Assembly: GCF_041242975.1 (NCBI RefSeq)
Contig: NZ_CP162488.1
Coordinates: 1,168,001 to 1,232,000, forward strand
Length of the DNA stretch: 64,000 bases
Reading direction: 5' to 3'
Source: Xanthomonas sp. DAR 35659
Lineage (GTDB): Bacteria; Pseudomonadota; Gammaproteobacteria; Xanthomonadales; Xanthomonadaceae
In this document: piece by piece, positions 54,516 through 62,209 of the stretch
How the letters are laid out: each line of letters opens with the position of its first letter
Numbering within the stretch: the stretch's first letter is position 1
Translations under genes and position numbers: made by a program
The notes under the pieces: generated by a model
Seen by the model: only the letters and a program-made list of their open reading frames with translations
The model's database searches: none
Told to the model about the DNA's origin: nothing

Positions 54516-55673
54516 TCAGTGCGCGCGTGCGGTGGGGGCGGCGGCGGGATCGCGCCAGGGGCGGGCACTCACGGCGATGCCGGCGCTCAGGCGTTCGATT
54601 CCCTCGACGACCACCTGCTGGCCCGCATGCAGCCCGGATGCGATCCGGTAGCGGCGCTCGACCAGTTCGCCCAGCTCCACCGAGGCGCTGCGCGCGCGCC
54701 CGCGCGCATCGATCACCCAGACGTAGGCCTGCGCGCCGATTCGGGTGACCGCCTGCTGGGGAACGCTGAGCGCCTGCGCATAGGTGGCGCGCGGCACCCG
54801 CGCTCTGGCGTACATCCCGGGCAACAGGCGCCGCTGCGGGTTGTCGACCAGGATGCGCAGCAGCACGTCGCCGGTGCTGGCGTCGACCGTGCTGCCGGAG
54901 AACAGCACGCGCCCGTCGAGCCCGGAGGGCCGCCCGTCGCGGTCGAGCAGTTGCGCGCGCAGGCCGTCGGCGTCGGCTGCCGGCGCATGCGCCGCCTCGC
55001 CGGCGCGGTCCAGCGCGCGCGCCGGCTGGCGCACATCGAGGTAGACCTGGTCGATCTGCTGCACCACCGCCATCGGCGCGCTGTCGCTGGGCGAGACCAG
55101 CGCGCCTTCGGTGAGCAGGGCCTGGTCGATGCGACCGGAGATCGGCGCATCGACCGTGGCGAAGGCCAGGTCCAGGCGCCGCCGCGACAGCGTCGCGCGC
55201 GCTTCGGCGACGTCGGCCGCGGCCTGTTCGCGTTGCGCCAGCGCGTCGTCGTAGGTCTGCCGGCTGACCAGGTCCGCGTGCACCAGGCGTTCCAGCCGCG
55301 CGGCCTGCGTGCTGGCGCGCGCCAGCGCGGCCTGCGCGCGTTGCAGCGCGGCCGCCGTGGTGTCGACGTCGGCCTTGAACGGGGCCGGATTGATCTGGAA
55401 CAGCGCCGCGCCACGCGTCACTTCGGCGCCCTGCTCGAAGAAGCGCCGTTGCACGATGCCGCCGACCTGCGGCCGAATCTGCGCGCTGCGCAGCGCGGAG
55501 ATGCGCCCCGGCAGATCCACGCTGACGGCGAACGGCTGCGGGCGCAGGGTCAGCACGGTGACCTGCGGGGGTGTCGGCACGGCCAGGTCCTGTTCGCCGC
55601 TGCCGCAGCCGGCCACGGCCAGTGCCGTCAGGCCGGCCATCGCCAGAGTTCGGTACCGCTGTCGCATGCACAT
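54516..55673 (-). CDS. RND periplasmic adaptor lipoprotein
   Basis: A 385-residue membrane-fusion protein that joins the permease to an outer-membrane channel. Lipobox LAVAGC gives a lipid-anchored periplasmic protein. The lipoyl-like halves are VSVDLPGRISALRSAQIRPQVGG and FATVDAPISGRIDQALLTEGALV, flanking a helical hairpin (QRAQAALARASTQAARLERLV). A beta-barrel and a membrane-proximal domain follow. ATGs at 55673 and 55667 are both possible. The two-component genes start 160 bp away on the other strand and are candidate regulators. Confidence 0.94.
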   Translation of the reverse strand: MCMRQRYRTLAMAGLTALAVAGCGSGEQDLAVPTPPQVTVLTLRPQPFAVSVDLPGRISALRSAQIRPQVGGIVQRRFFEQGAEVTRGAALFQINPAPFKADVDTTAAALQRAQAALARASTQAARLERLVHADLVSRQTYDDALAQREQAAADVAEARATLSRRRLDLAFATVDAPISGRIDQALLTEGALVSPSDSAPMAVVQQIDQVYLDVRQPARALDRAGEAAHAPAADADGLRAQLLDRDGRPSGLDGRVLFSGSTVDASTGDVLLRILVDNPQRRLLPGMYARARVPRATYAQALSVPQQAVTRIGAQAYVWVIDARGRARSASVELGELVERRYRIASGLHAGQQVVVEGIERLSAGIAVSARPWRDPAAAPTARAH

Positions 55674-55832
55674 GCCTCACGAGCCTCGATGGTGTCGCCG
55701 TACCGCATGCGCGGCCGGAGTACGCAGCGAGGAAGCGTGACAGCCGCGCGTTGCGGCGCGTTCGATGCAGTGTGGAGATATGATGGAGACCCGTCGGCCA
55801 CTCGGCGCCCACGCAGTCGTTCCCGCGTCTCC

Positions 55833-56567
55833 ATGTCCGCCATTGCCTCCGCCGCCCCCGCGGTGCCGGCGACCGCCGCGCTGGTCCTGATCGCCGAGGA
55901 CGAGCGCGAGATCGCCGACATCCTCGCCGCGTATCTCGCCCGCAGCGGATTGCGCACGGCCTATGCCGCCGACGGGGACGCCGCGCTGGCCATGCACCAC
56001 AGCCTGGATCCGGACCTGGTCCTGCTCGACGTGCAGATGCCCGGTGTGGACGGATGGCAGGTGCTCGCCGAACTGCGCCAGCGTGGGCAGACCCCGGTGA
56101 TCATGTTGACCGCGCTCGATCACGATCTGGACAAGCTGATGGGCCTGCGCCTGGGCGCCGACGACTACGTGGTGAAGCCGTTCAATCCGGCGGAAGTGGT
56201 GGCGCGGGTGCAGGCGGTGCTGCGGCGGCTCCAGGGCGGCGCCGCGCGTGCCGCGCGCGCGCTGCAGGTGGGCGCGTTCCAGTTGGATCTGGACGCGCAC
56301 GAGGCGAGCGTGCGCGTCGGCGAGCGGCGCCATACGCTGGAACTGACCCTGACCGAATTCAAGCTCCTCAGCCGGTTGATGCGCGCGCCGCGCCGCGTGT
56401 TCAGCCGTGCCGAACTGCTGAGCGCCTGCCTGCCCGAGGGCGACAGCCAGGAACGCACGGTGGACAGCCACGTCAGCAAGTTGCGCAAGAAGCTCGAGGC
56501 GCTGGGCGTCCAGGGCACGCCGGTCAGCGTGCGCGGCGTCGGCTACCGGTTCGGGCCCGGCCGATGA
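55833..56567 (+). CDS. OmpR-family response regulator
   Basis: A 244-residue DNA-binding regulator. Receiver domain: acidic pocket LIAEDERE, phosphorylation site Asp66 in LVLLDVQMPG, MLTALDHD, and the conserved lysine in DDYVVKPFNP. The winged-helix domain includes LELTLTEFKLLSRLM and ERTVDSHVSKLRKKLE. It overlaps the sensor kinase gene by 4 bp. Divergent orientation to the RND operon resembles BaeSR/SmeRS-type systems, so it probably activates that pump. That is inference from position. Confidence 0.93.
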   Translation: MSAIASAAPAVPATAALVLIAEDEREIADILAAYLARSGLRTAYAADGDAALAMHHSLDPDLVLLDVQMPGVDGWQVLAELRQRGQTPVIMLTALDHDLDKLMGLRLGADDYVVKPFNPAEVVARVQAVLRRLQGGAARAARALQVGAFQLDLDAHEASVRVGERRHTLELTLTEFKLLSRLMRAPRRVFSRAELLSACLPEGDSQERTVDSHVSKLRKKLEALGVQGTPVSVRGVGYRFGPGR

Positions 56568-57652
56568 GCCGCGAGCCCGGACTGCGCCGGCAGATCGTGC
56601 TGTCGCTGGGCGTGCTGGCGCTGGGCATCATCCTGCTCTCGGTGGTCGGTTCCTACGTGTTCTACGCGCTGGCCGTGGCGTATCTGCCGGGCAGCATTTC
56701 CGAGACCTGGCTGCCCTCGCGCGTGGAACTGGCCTGGATCGTCAGCACCGCGCTGGCCGCGCTGGCGGTGGCGGTGCTGGTGGCGATGCGCCTGTCGCGG
56801 CGCATCCTGACCCCGTTGAACTCGGTCGCCCACAGCCTGCGCGAGATCGCCCAGGGCAATCTGCAGGCGCGCGCGGCGATCGACGGGCGGGCGCTGGGCG
56901 AGACCGCGCAACTGGTGCGCGACTGCAACACGATGGCCGAGCGCCTGCAGGGCATGACCCGCGAGCGCGAGTTCTGGAACGCCGCCATCGCCCACGAACT
57001 GCGCACCCCGGTCACCATCCTGCGCGGGCGCTTGCAGGGGTTGGCGGAAGGCGTGTTCGCGCCGGAGCCGGAGACCTTCCAGGGCCTGCTGCGCCAGGTC
57101 GAGGGATTGAGCCGCCTGATCGAGGACCTGCGCGCGCTCAGCCTCAACGACAGCGGCCATCTGGAGCTGCAACTGGCGCCGGTCTTGCTGGAGCAGGAAC
57201 TGTCGGCGGTGGTCCAGGCCTTCGCGGCCGACCTGGCCGCGCGCGGTATCGCCTTGCAGGTGGAACTGGAGTCGCGGACCTGCGTGGTGTGCGATGCGCT
57301 GCGTATCCGCCAGGCCGTGATGGCCCTGCTGCAGAATGCGCTGGCCTACGCCGATCCCGGCACGGTGCGGGTGCATGCGGGCAGCCACGGCGGCATGTGC
57401 GAGGTGCGGGTCGAGGACGATGGCCCGGGCATCGAGGCGGCTACCGCGACGCAGGTGTTCGAAGCCTTTCGCCGCGGCGATCCCTCGCGCTCGCGCAAGA
57501 GCGGCGGCAGCGGCCTGGGCCTGGCGGTGGTCAAGGCCATTGCCGAAGCGCATGGCGGTACCGCGTCCTGCCGGCCGTCGGGCACCGGCGGCACCATCTT
57601 CCTGCTGCGCTGGCCGACGCCGCCGGACGTGCCGCGCGCGGCGCAGGTCTGA
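56564..57652 (+). CDS. Sensor histidine kinase
   Basis: A 362-residue inner-membrane kinase. Two membrane helices (about 12-38 and 57-76) enclose a very short periplasmic loop of about 18 residues, so the signal may be sensed in or near the membrane. HAMP domain about 77-130; phospho-acceptor His144 in FWNAAIAHELRTPVTILRG; N box LLQNALAYADPG; G boxes VEDDGPGIEAA and GGSGLGLAVVKAIAEAHGG. It is translationally coupled to the response regulator. Likely partner of the efflux pump operon. Confidence 0.93.
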   Translation: MSREPGLRRQIVLSLGVLALGIILLSVVGSYVFYALAVAYLPGSISETWLPSRVELAWIVSTALAALAVAVLVAMRLSRRILTPLNSVAHSLREIAQGNLQARAAIDGRALGETAQLVRDCNTMAERLQGMTREREFWNAAIAHELRTPVTILRGRLQGLAEGVFAPEPETFQGLLRQVEGLSRLIEDLRALSLNDSGHLELQLAPVLLEQELSAVVQAFAADLAARGIALQVELESRTCVVCDALRIRQAVMALLQNALAYADPGTVRVHAGSHGGMCEVRVEDDGPGIEAATATQVFEAFRRGDPSRSRKSGGSGLGLAVVKAIAEAHGGTASCRPSGTGGTIFLLRWPTPPDVPRAAQV

Positions 57653-57687
57653 GTCCTGGCAGGCTGCGGCCGCCGCGCGCGCTGCGC

Positions 57688-58323
57688 TCAGGTCGCCGGC
57701 GGATGCTCTCCAGCCGCGACCGCGGGTGCCTGCGCGGCGCGCACGACGCGCCACGGCAGCATGCGCGCGAGCACGTCGTCGCGGCGCACCCAGTGATGGA
57801 ACAGCGCCGCGGCGACATGCAGCGCGACCACCAGCCACGCGATCCATTTGCCGATGAAGTGATGCACGGCGTCGATGGGCGCCTCGAACGCCTCCCAACT
57901 GAGCTGGTAGTGCCGGCTGATCCAGCCGAACAGCGCCGTGTCGTTGAATCCGGTCACCCGGAACAGGCCGAAGTCGGTGGCGGCGCCGGTCCCCACGTAG
58001 CCGGTCAACGGCATGACGATCAGCAGCGCGTACAGGCCCAAGTGCGCCGCATGCGCGAGGCGGTGCTCCAGCGCCGACCCCGGCGGATCGTCCGGCTGCA
58101 CGTCCAGCCAGCGCCACAGCAGCCGCGGCAGCACCAGGAAGCCCACCAACAGACCAAGCGCCCAATGGATGTTGAGCACCGGCAAGGACGCGTCGGAGGT
58201 GTCGTCCATGCACCAGATGACGTAGTAGACGACCACGTAGGCGCCGATGAACGCGGCGGCGGTGGTCCAATGGAACAGCTTGGCGAGGAAGCCGAAGCGG
58301 CTTGCGGTATTGCGCCATTGCAT
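57688..58323 (-). CDS. Cytochrome b561 family protein
   Basis: A 211-residue inner-membrane b-type cytochrome with four helices. Haem-ligand histidines are expected in FGFLAKLFHWTTAAAFIG, LNIHWALGLLVG, and VHHFIGKWIAWLVVALHVAAALFHHWV. Family members move electrons from quinol or act as superoxide:quinone oxidoreductases. The start at 58323 (MQWRNTASRFG) has GGGAG about 8 nt upstream. It lies 34 bp after the TetR gene and is likely in the same operon, under TetR control. Confidence 0.9.
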   Translation of the reverse strand: MQWRNTASRFGFLAKLFHWTTAAAFIGAYVVVYYVIWCMDDTSDASLPVLNIHWALGLLVGFLVLPRLLWRWLDVQPDDPPGSALEHRLAHAAHLGLYALLIVMPLTGYVGTGAATDFGLFRVTGFNDTALFGWISRHYQLSWEAFEAPIDAVHHFIGKWIAWLVVALHVAAALFHHWVRRDDVLARMLPWRVVRAAQAPAVAAGEHPPAT

Positions 58324-58357
58324 TGCGGGAGCTCCCGGCGGGGGCGGAGACGGTGGT

Positions 58358-58951
58358 TCAGCGGGCGAGCAGGCTGCCGAGCAGCCGGTCCAGGCCGTCG
58401 AGCGCATCGGCCAGGCGCGCCTGCTGGTCGCCCTCCGGTTCGGCGATCCAGAACGAGGCTTCGGTGATGGCGCCATAGAGCATCCGCGCCATCACGCCGG
58501 CATGCAGCGGGGCGACCGTGCCTTCGGCGATCAGGGTCTCCAGCGCGGATTGCAGCGCGGCGATGCCCACCGATTGCGCGGCCTGCGGCACGTCGCCGAA
58601 CACGGCGCGCGCATCCTGCAGGATGATGCGCCGGATCTCCGGTTCCAGCGCCAACTCCAGATAGGTGCGGCAGCGCCGGCGAAAGCCGTCCCACGGCGTC
58701 GGCGCCGCATCGGACACGGCCTGCAGGCGGGCGCCGACCTCGACCTCGATCTGTTCGATGACCGCGGTCAGCAGCCCTTCCTTGCCGCCGAAATGATGGT
58801 AGAGCGCGCCACGCGTCAGCCCCGCCTCGGCGGTGAAGTCGTCCATCGAGGTGTGCGCGAACCCTTGCGTGGCGAATGCATGCCGCGCCGCGGCCAGCAG
58901 CCTGGCGCGGGTGTCCTCGATCATGGCGGTGCGGGAGCGGCGGGGCGGCAT
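58358..58951 (-). CDS. TetR-family repressor
   Basis: A 197-residue regulator. N-terminal helix-turn-helix: RLLAAARHAFATQGFAHTSM, DFTAEAGLTRGALYHHFGGKEGLL. The C-terminal ligand domain is LELALEPEIRRIILQDARAVFG and following helices, a pattern seen in AcrR-like members. The start at 58951 (MPPRRSRTAM) has GGGA nearby; in-frame ATGs at 58963 and 58969 also exist, but the last lies inside the operator palindrome at 58964-59005. It likely represses itself and the cytochrome b561 gene. Confidence 0.9.
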   Translation of the reverse strand: MPPRRSRTAMIEDTRARLLAAARHAFATQGFAHTSMDDFTAEAGLTRGALYHHFGGKEGLLTAVIEQIEVEVGARLQAVSDAAPTPWDGFRRRCRTYLELALEPEIRRIILQDARAVFGDVPQAAQSVGIAALQSALETLIAEGTVAPLHAGVMARMLYGAITEASFWIAEPEGDQQARLADALDGLDRLLGSLLAR

Positions 58952-58963
58952 GGGAAATCCCAT

Positions 58964-59005
58964 TGACATACGCGGCGTATGTTATTTCATACGCCGCGTA
59001 TGTCA
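58964..59005. promoter_or_regulatory. Double palindromic TetR operator
   Basis: Two 18-bp arms (TGACATACGCGGCGTATG at 58964-58981 and its exact inverse at 58988-59005) are separated by TTATTT. Each arm is itself a near-perfect palindrome (ATACGC.GCGTAT), so there are two adjacent sites about 22 bp apart, roughly two helical turns, suited to two TetR dimers. Confidence 0.85.
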
Positions 59006-59131
59006 ATGCTGCCGCTAGCGCGCGCGACGCCGCTGGCCGGCTGTGCGCGCTCTGCCCGCACCGGCCGTTTCAGCGATTCGGTGGAGCGTGGCGGTCGGGC
59101 CGCGTGCGCGGCCCGCAGCGCTTGGCGGCGC

Positions 59132-60460
59132 TCAGTCCGCGGCGGCGAACGCCGGGCGGGTCAGGTTCTCCGGATCGCCGTCGGTGCACGCCACTTCGTC
59201 CTCGATGCGGATGCCGCCGTAGGGCTTGAATCGCGCCACGCGGCCCCAGTCGATGCTGGCGCCGTGGCCGGCCTGCTTCGCGTCCTCCAGCAGCATGTCG
59301 ATGAAGTACACGCCCGGTTCGATCGTCACCACCATGCCCGGCTCCAGCACGCGGGTCATGCGCAGGTAGGGATGGCCGGCGGGGCGGTCGATGCGTCCGC
59401 CGCGGTCGTCGGCGGCGAAGCCGGCCACGTCATGCACCTGCAGGCCGATCGGATGGCCGAGGCCGTGCGGGAAGAACGCGGCGCTGAGCCCGGTGGCCAG
59501 AGCCGCCTCCGGCGACACGGTGATCACGCCGAAGTCCTTCAGCACGCCCATCAGGGCCAGGTGCGCGTCGAGGTGCAACTGCTTGTAGTCCACGCCCGCG
59601 CGCACGTTCCGGCCCATGCGGATCTGCGCGGCATCGACCGCGTCGATCAGCGCCTGGAACTCGCTGCCACGGTCGGCGGCGTAGCTGCGGGTGATGTCGC
59701 TGGCGTAGCCGTGCGCGGAGGCGCCGGCATCGATCAGGAAGCTGCGCGGCTGCGCCGGCGCCTGCCGCTCCAGTTCGGTGTAGTGCAGCACCGCGCCGTG
59801 CTCGTTGAGCGCAACGATGTTCCCGTACGGCAATTCGTTGGCGTCCTGTCCGACCGCGCGGCAATACGCCATGTGGATCTCGAACTCGCTGCCGCCGTCG
59901 CGGAACGCGGCTTCGGCGGCGCGATGCCCGCGCACCGCCGACCGCTGCGCCTGGCGCATCAGCGCCAACTCGTAGGGCGTCTTGTACGCGCGGTGGTACT
60001 CCAGGTAGTGCACCACCGCGTCGGGATTGTTCGGCACGTAATCGCCCAGCGCGCTCTGCGCCTCGCCGAGGATCGCGCAACGCGCCGCCGGCCCGGGCAG
60101 CAGCGCCAACGCCTCTTCCGGCGTGCGGATGACGTGGATGTCGCAGTGCTCGACCCACCAGCCGTTCGGCGCCGCCGGCACCACGTGCCAGTAGTCGCGC
60201 GGCTGGTGGAAGATCAGTTGCGGGCGACGCCCCGGTGTGTACACCAGCCAACTGTTCGGCACCCGGGTCAGCGGCAGCCAGGCCTTGAACTGCGGGTTCA
60301 CCGCATACGGATAGTCGCGGTCGTCGAACACCTGGTAGTGCAGGGTGCCGCTGGGCACCAGCAGGTGATCGAAGCCGCCACGCGCCAGCGCGGTGTCGGC
60401 GCGCTGCGCCAGGATGCGCAGGTGGTCGGCGTAGAGGACGCTGGGGTCGTGCTGGTTCAT
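59132..60460 (-). CDS. pepQ: Xaa-Pro dipeptidase
   Basis: Cleaves X-Pro dipeptides in the cytoplasm; also acts on some organophosphates in related proteins. 442 residues, close to E. coli PepQ. Dimetal ligands: FLIDAGASAHGYASDITRSY (two aspartates), FFPHGLGHPIGLQVHD (histidine), VVTIEPGVYFIDMLL (glutamate) and GGIRIEDEVAC (glutamate). The N-terminal half has VPSGTLHYQVFDDRDYPYAVNPQFKAWLPL. The start at 60460 (MNQHDPSVLY) is set by family length. It is divergent from the IS element side. Confidence 0.95.
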   Translation of the reverse strand: MNQHDPSVLYADHLRILAQRADTALARGGFDHLLVPSGTLHYQVFDDRDYPYAVNPQFKAWLPLTRVPNSWLVYTPGRRPQLIFHQPRDYWHVVPAAPNGWWVEHCDIHVIRTPEEALALLPGPAARCAILGEAQSALGDYVPNNPDAVVHYLEYHRAYKTPYELALMRQAQRSAVRGHRAAEAAFRDGGSEFEIHMAYCRAVGQDANELPYGNIVALNEHGAVLHYTELERQAPAQPRSFLIDAGASAHGYASDITRSYAADRGSEFQALIDAVDAAQIRMGRNVRAGVDYKQLHLDAHLALMGVLKDFGVITVSPEAALATGLSAAFFPHGLGHPIGLQVHDVAGFAADDRGGRIDRPAGHPYLRMTRVLEPGMVVTIEPGVYFIDMLLEDAKQAGHGASIDWGRVARFKPYGGIRIEDEVACTDGDPENLTRPAFAAAD

Positions 60461-60626
60461 GGTGGCGGCTCGGTCGGCGATGCGAAAAGAGAGGCGCCAA
60501 GTTTGCCGCAAACCTCTCGGGCATGTTGACGCGCCACGTGCGCATGCATGGCATGCGGTGTGCGTGGGCGTATCCGCGCAGCGTCAGCCGCTTCAACGAT
60601 CGCCGGAGGTGGTTGGCCGATGGAAT

Positions 60627-60687
60627 TGTAGGAGCGGCTTCAGCCGCGACAGGCGCCTTGAGGGGGTCTGTCGCGGCTAAAGCCGCT
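60627..60687. repeat. Intergenic palindrome split by the IS110 element
   Basis: The left arm (60627-60652, TGTAGGAGCGGCTTCAGCCG...) is intact. The right arm begins at 60668 (CTGTCGCGGCTAAAGCCGCT), is interrupted after 60687, and resumes with CCTACA at 61837-61842 on the far side of the IS. Rejoined, it matches the left arm with one mismatch. The 443-bp gap between pepQ and the transposase is filled by this repeat and the non-coding end of the element. Confidence 0.9.
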
Positions 60688-60704
60688 TGTGTCAAAAGAG
60701 GGTC

Positions 60705-60710
60705 TATCGT
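60705..60710 (+). promoter_or_regulatory. -10 half of a junction promoter
   Basis: TATCGT lies 17 nt after the left boundary of the element. The right end of the element finishes in TTGACT (61831-61836). If the ends join in a circle, TTGACT-17 bp-TATCGT becomes a near-consensus promoter aimed at the bridge RNA and transposase. In the integrated copy the -35 place holds GCCGCT instead. Confidence 0.7.
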
Positions 60711-60716
60711 TGAAGG

Positions 60717-60880
60717 TGAGAGCGGGGTGCGGCAGGCCGTTAAGCCGCAGTGCCAAGCGAGCACGAGTAGGAGTCAGTGCCGCCGCACCCCGGTTCTCCT
60801 GCCTGACAAGCCCGAACAGTTGCCTGAGCCGGGAGCTCGAACATCACAAGCCTGGGCATTGGCAGGAGCGCTCTCGACCC
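60717..60880 (+). ncRNA. Predicted IS110 bridge RNA
   Basis: A closing stem GAGAGCG (60718-60724) with CGCTCTC (60869-60875) encloses two stem-loops. Target loop: stem GGGGTGCG/CGCACCCC (60724-60731, 60784-60791) and an apical GTGC/GCAC stem. One strand carries AAGCCGC (60742-60748), identical to the target left of and into the core; the other carries GTAGGAG (60767-60773), complementary to CTCCTAC at the core and right side. Donor loop: stem CTCCTGCC/GGCAGGAG (60796-60803, 60861-60868). It carries ACAGTTG (60816-60822), identical to the right end of the IS, and CACAAG (60845-60850), complementary to CTTGTG at its left end. Ends are estimates from pairing. Confidence 0.85.
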
Positions 60881-60903
60881 TAAGTCTACTGCGGAGAACG
60901 TCT

Positions 60904-61827
60904 ATGCGGCGCTTTGTCGGGATCGATGTTGCCAAGGCCGAACTGGTCATTCATGTGCTGCCGGACGGACTGGCCTGGACCCAGCCCAACACGCCGCAAG
61001 GGCGCGTTGAGCTGGTCCAGCGTCTGGCGAGGCTGGAGTGCGAACGGATCGTGCTGGAAGCCAGCGGCGGCTACGAACATGAGGTGCTGCGGACGCTGCG
61101 GCAGGCCAACCTGCCGGCGGTGCGGATGTGTGCGCAGCGCCCACGTGCGTTGGCCAAGGCGCTGGGCATCAAGGCCAAGACCGACGCCCTGGACGCGCGT
61201 CTGTTGGCCGTGACAGCCCAAGCCATTGTGGCCCCCCCGACGGACGTGTTGCCCGAGCACCTGCAGCACCTGCGCGAACTGCTGGATCTGCGCAATGCTC
61301 TGGTCGGCCAGCACGACGCCCTGCGGCGGCGTCTGGAGCACATCACCAGCCCGGAGGTGCGGCGCCACTGCCAGGAAGCGATCGACCTACTGAAGCGGCA
61401 GAGCGATGCGCTGAAGCGAGACCTTCAGCAGCAGGCCGACGCGTGTTCGACCCTGCCCAAGGTGCCGGGGCTGGGGCCGATCCTGCGCGCCACCCTGGCC
61501 GCACGCCTGCCGGAACTGGGAACGCTGCCGCCGCGCAAGCTGGCCGCCCTGGTCGGGCTGGCGCCGTTCAATCACGACAGCGGCCGCTGGCAAGGCCAGC
61601 GCCGCATCAAAGGCGGGCGCAGCGACGTGCGCCGCGCGCTGTACATGGCCACCTGGGCCAGCATCCGCGCCAAATCCCCCTTGGCCCAAACCTATGCGCG
61701 CCTGCAAGCGGCCGGCAAACCGGCCAAGGTCGCCATCGTCGCCTGCATGCACAAGTACCTACGCTGGCTCAATGCCATCGCGCGCGATCAGGCTTCTTAC
61801 GCGCCTCCCGTCATCGCTGCTGCATGA
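60904..61827 (+). CDS. IS110-family transposase (bridge recombinase)
   Basis: A 307-residue RNA-guided recombinase. The N-terminal RuvC-like domain supplies the DEDD set: Asp8 (GIDVAK), Glu52 (VLEASGGYE), Asp94 and Asp97 (KTDALDARLLA). A coiled coil (about 120-180) follows; the C-terminal domain has PGLGPILRATLAARLPE and LVGLAPFNHDSGRW, with the likely catalytic Ser240 in GGRSDVRRALYMA. All key residues are present and the frame is open, so the element looks active. The ATG at 60904 has GGAG 7 nt upstream; the longer open frame would run through the bridge RNA and was rejected. Confidence 0.95.
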   Translation: MRRFVGIDVAKAELVIHVLPDGLAWTQPNTPQGRVELVQRLARLECERIVLEASGGYEHEVLRTLRQANLPAVRMCAQRPRALAKALGIKAKTDALDARLLAVTAQAIVAPPTDVLPEHLQHLRELLDLRNALVGQHDALRRRLEHITSPEVRRHCQEAIDLLKRQSDALKRDLQQQADACSTLPKVPGLGPILRATLAARLPELGTLPPRKLAALVGLAPFNHDSGRWQGQRRIKGGRSDVRRALYMATWASIRAKSPLAQTYARLQAAGKPAKVAIVACMHKYLRWLNAIARDQASYAPPVIAAA

Positions 61828-61867
61828 CAGTTGACTCCTACAGGGTGCCCGTGTTGCTGCCAGCGCG

Positions 61868-62209
61868 TTAGCCGCCCGGCCCGGCATTGATCCACTGCCG
61901 CAGCAACTCGCGGTGCGCCGGCGAGATGGTCAGGAAGCGGAAGCCGGCCCAGGCCTGGCCCGGCGCATGCGCGCGTTCGCTCCACAGCAGGTGCACGCCG
62001 ACGTCGATCTGCGTGTCGCCGCCGAGCTGCGGCATCGCGAAGCGCAACTGGTACAGCGCGTCCTCGTGCAACGGGGCGGACGCCAGCAGCAGCATGCCGT
62101 GCTCGGACAGGTTGCCGAGCCGGCCGACCACGGCGTCTTCCATCACGTCCAGGACCGGCACCATATCCGGCACCTGCCGGCGCGGCGAGCGGCGGGCTTC
62201 GGCGGTCAT
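61868..62209 (-). CDS. PilZ-domain protein
   Basis: A 113-residue cytoplasmic protein with a PilZ-type fold: RRSPRRQVPDMVPVLDVM (an arginine-rich start resembling the c-di-GMP-binding RxxxR), VVGRLGNLSEHGMLLLAS (a D/NxSxxG-like motif as NLSEHG) and AWAGFRFLTISPAHRELLRQWI. It probably binds c-di-GMP. It overlaps the upstream DUF1631 gene by 4 bp, so they form one operon. The IS110 insertion point lies 32 bp beyond its stop codon. Confidence 0.88.
   Translation of the reverse strand: MTAEARRSPRRQVPDMVPVLDVMEDAVVGRLGNLSEHGMLLLASAPLHEDALYQLRFAMPQLGGDTQIDVGVHLLWSERAHAPGQAWAGFRFLTISPAHRELLRQWINAGPGG

Larger units (their letters stand above)
60688..61836 (+). mobile_element. IS110-family insertion sequence (IS621-like, upstream RNA)
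   Basis: A 1149-bp element bounded by CT at both junctions (60686-60687 and 61835-61836), with no terminal inverted repeats and no target duplication, as expected for IS110. It has a long non-coding upstream end (about 216 bp, with a structured RNA) and a very short downstream end (9 bp after the transposase), the layout of the IS110/IS621 group rather than the IS1111 group. The insertion lies in the right arm of a repetitive palindrome, matching the known taste of IS621 for REP elements. The flanks rejoin to AAAGCCGCTCCTACAGGG. Confidence 0.92.

Noticed and set aside
52378..55812. Minus-strand open frame of 1144 codons across the RND adaptor and permease
   Set aside because: It is an alternative frame of two clear genes and shows no family pattern.
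60523..60903. Extended transposase open frame starting at 60523
   Set aside because: It runs through the host palindrome and the bridge RNA; the family start MRRFVGIDVAK is at 60904.
61827..61867. A second structured RNA in the downstream end of the IS (IS1111-type layout)
   Set aside because: Only 9 bp lie between the transposase stop and the element boundary; the RNA is in the upstream end.
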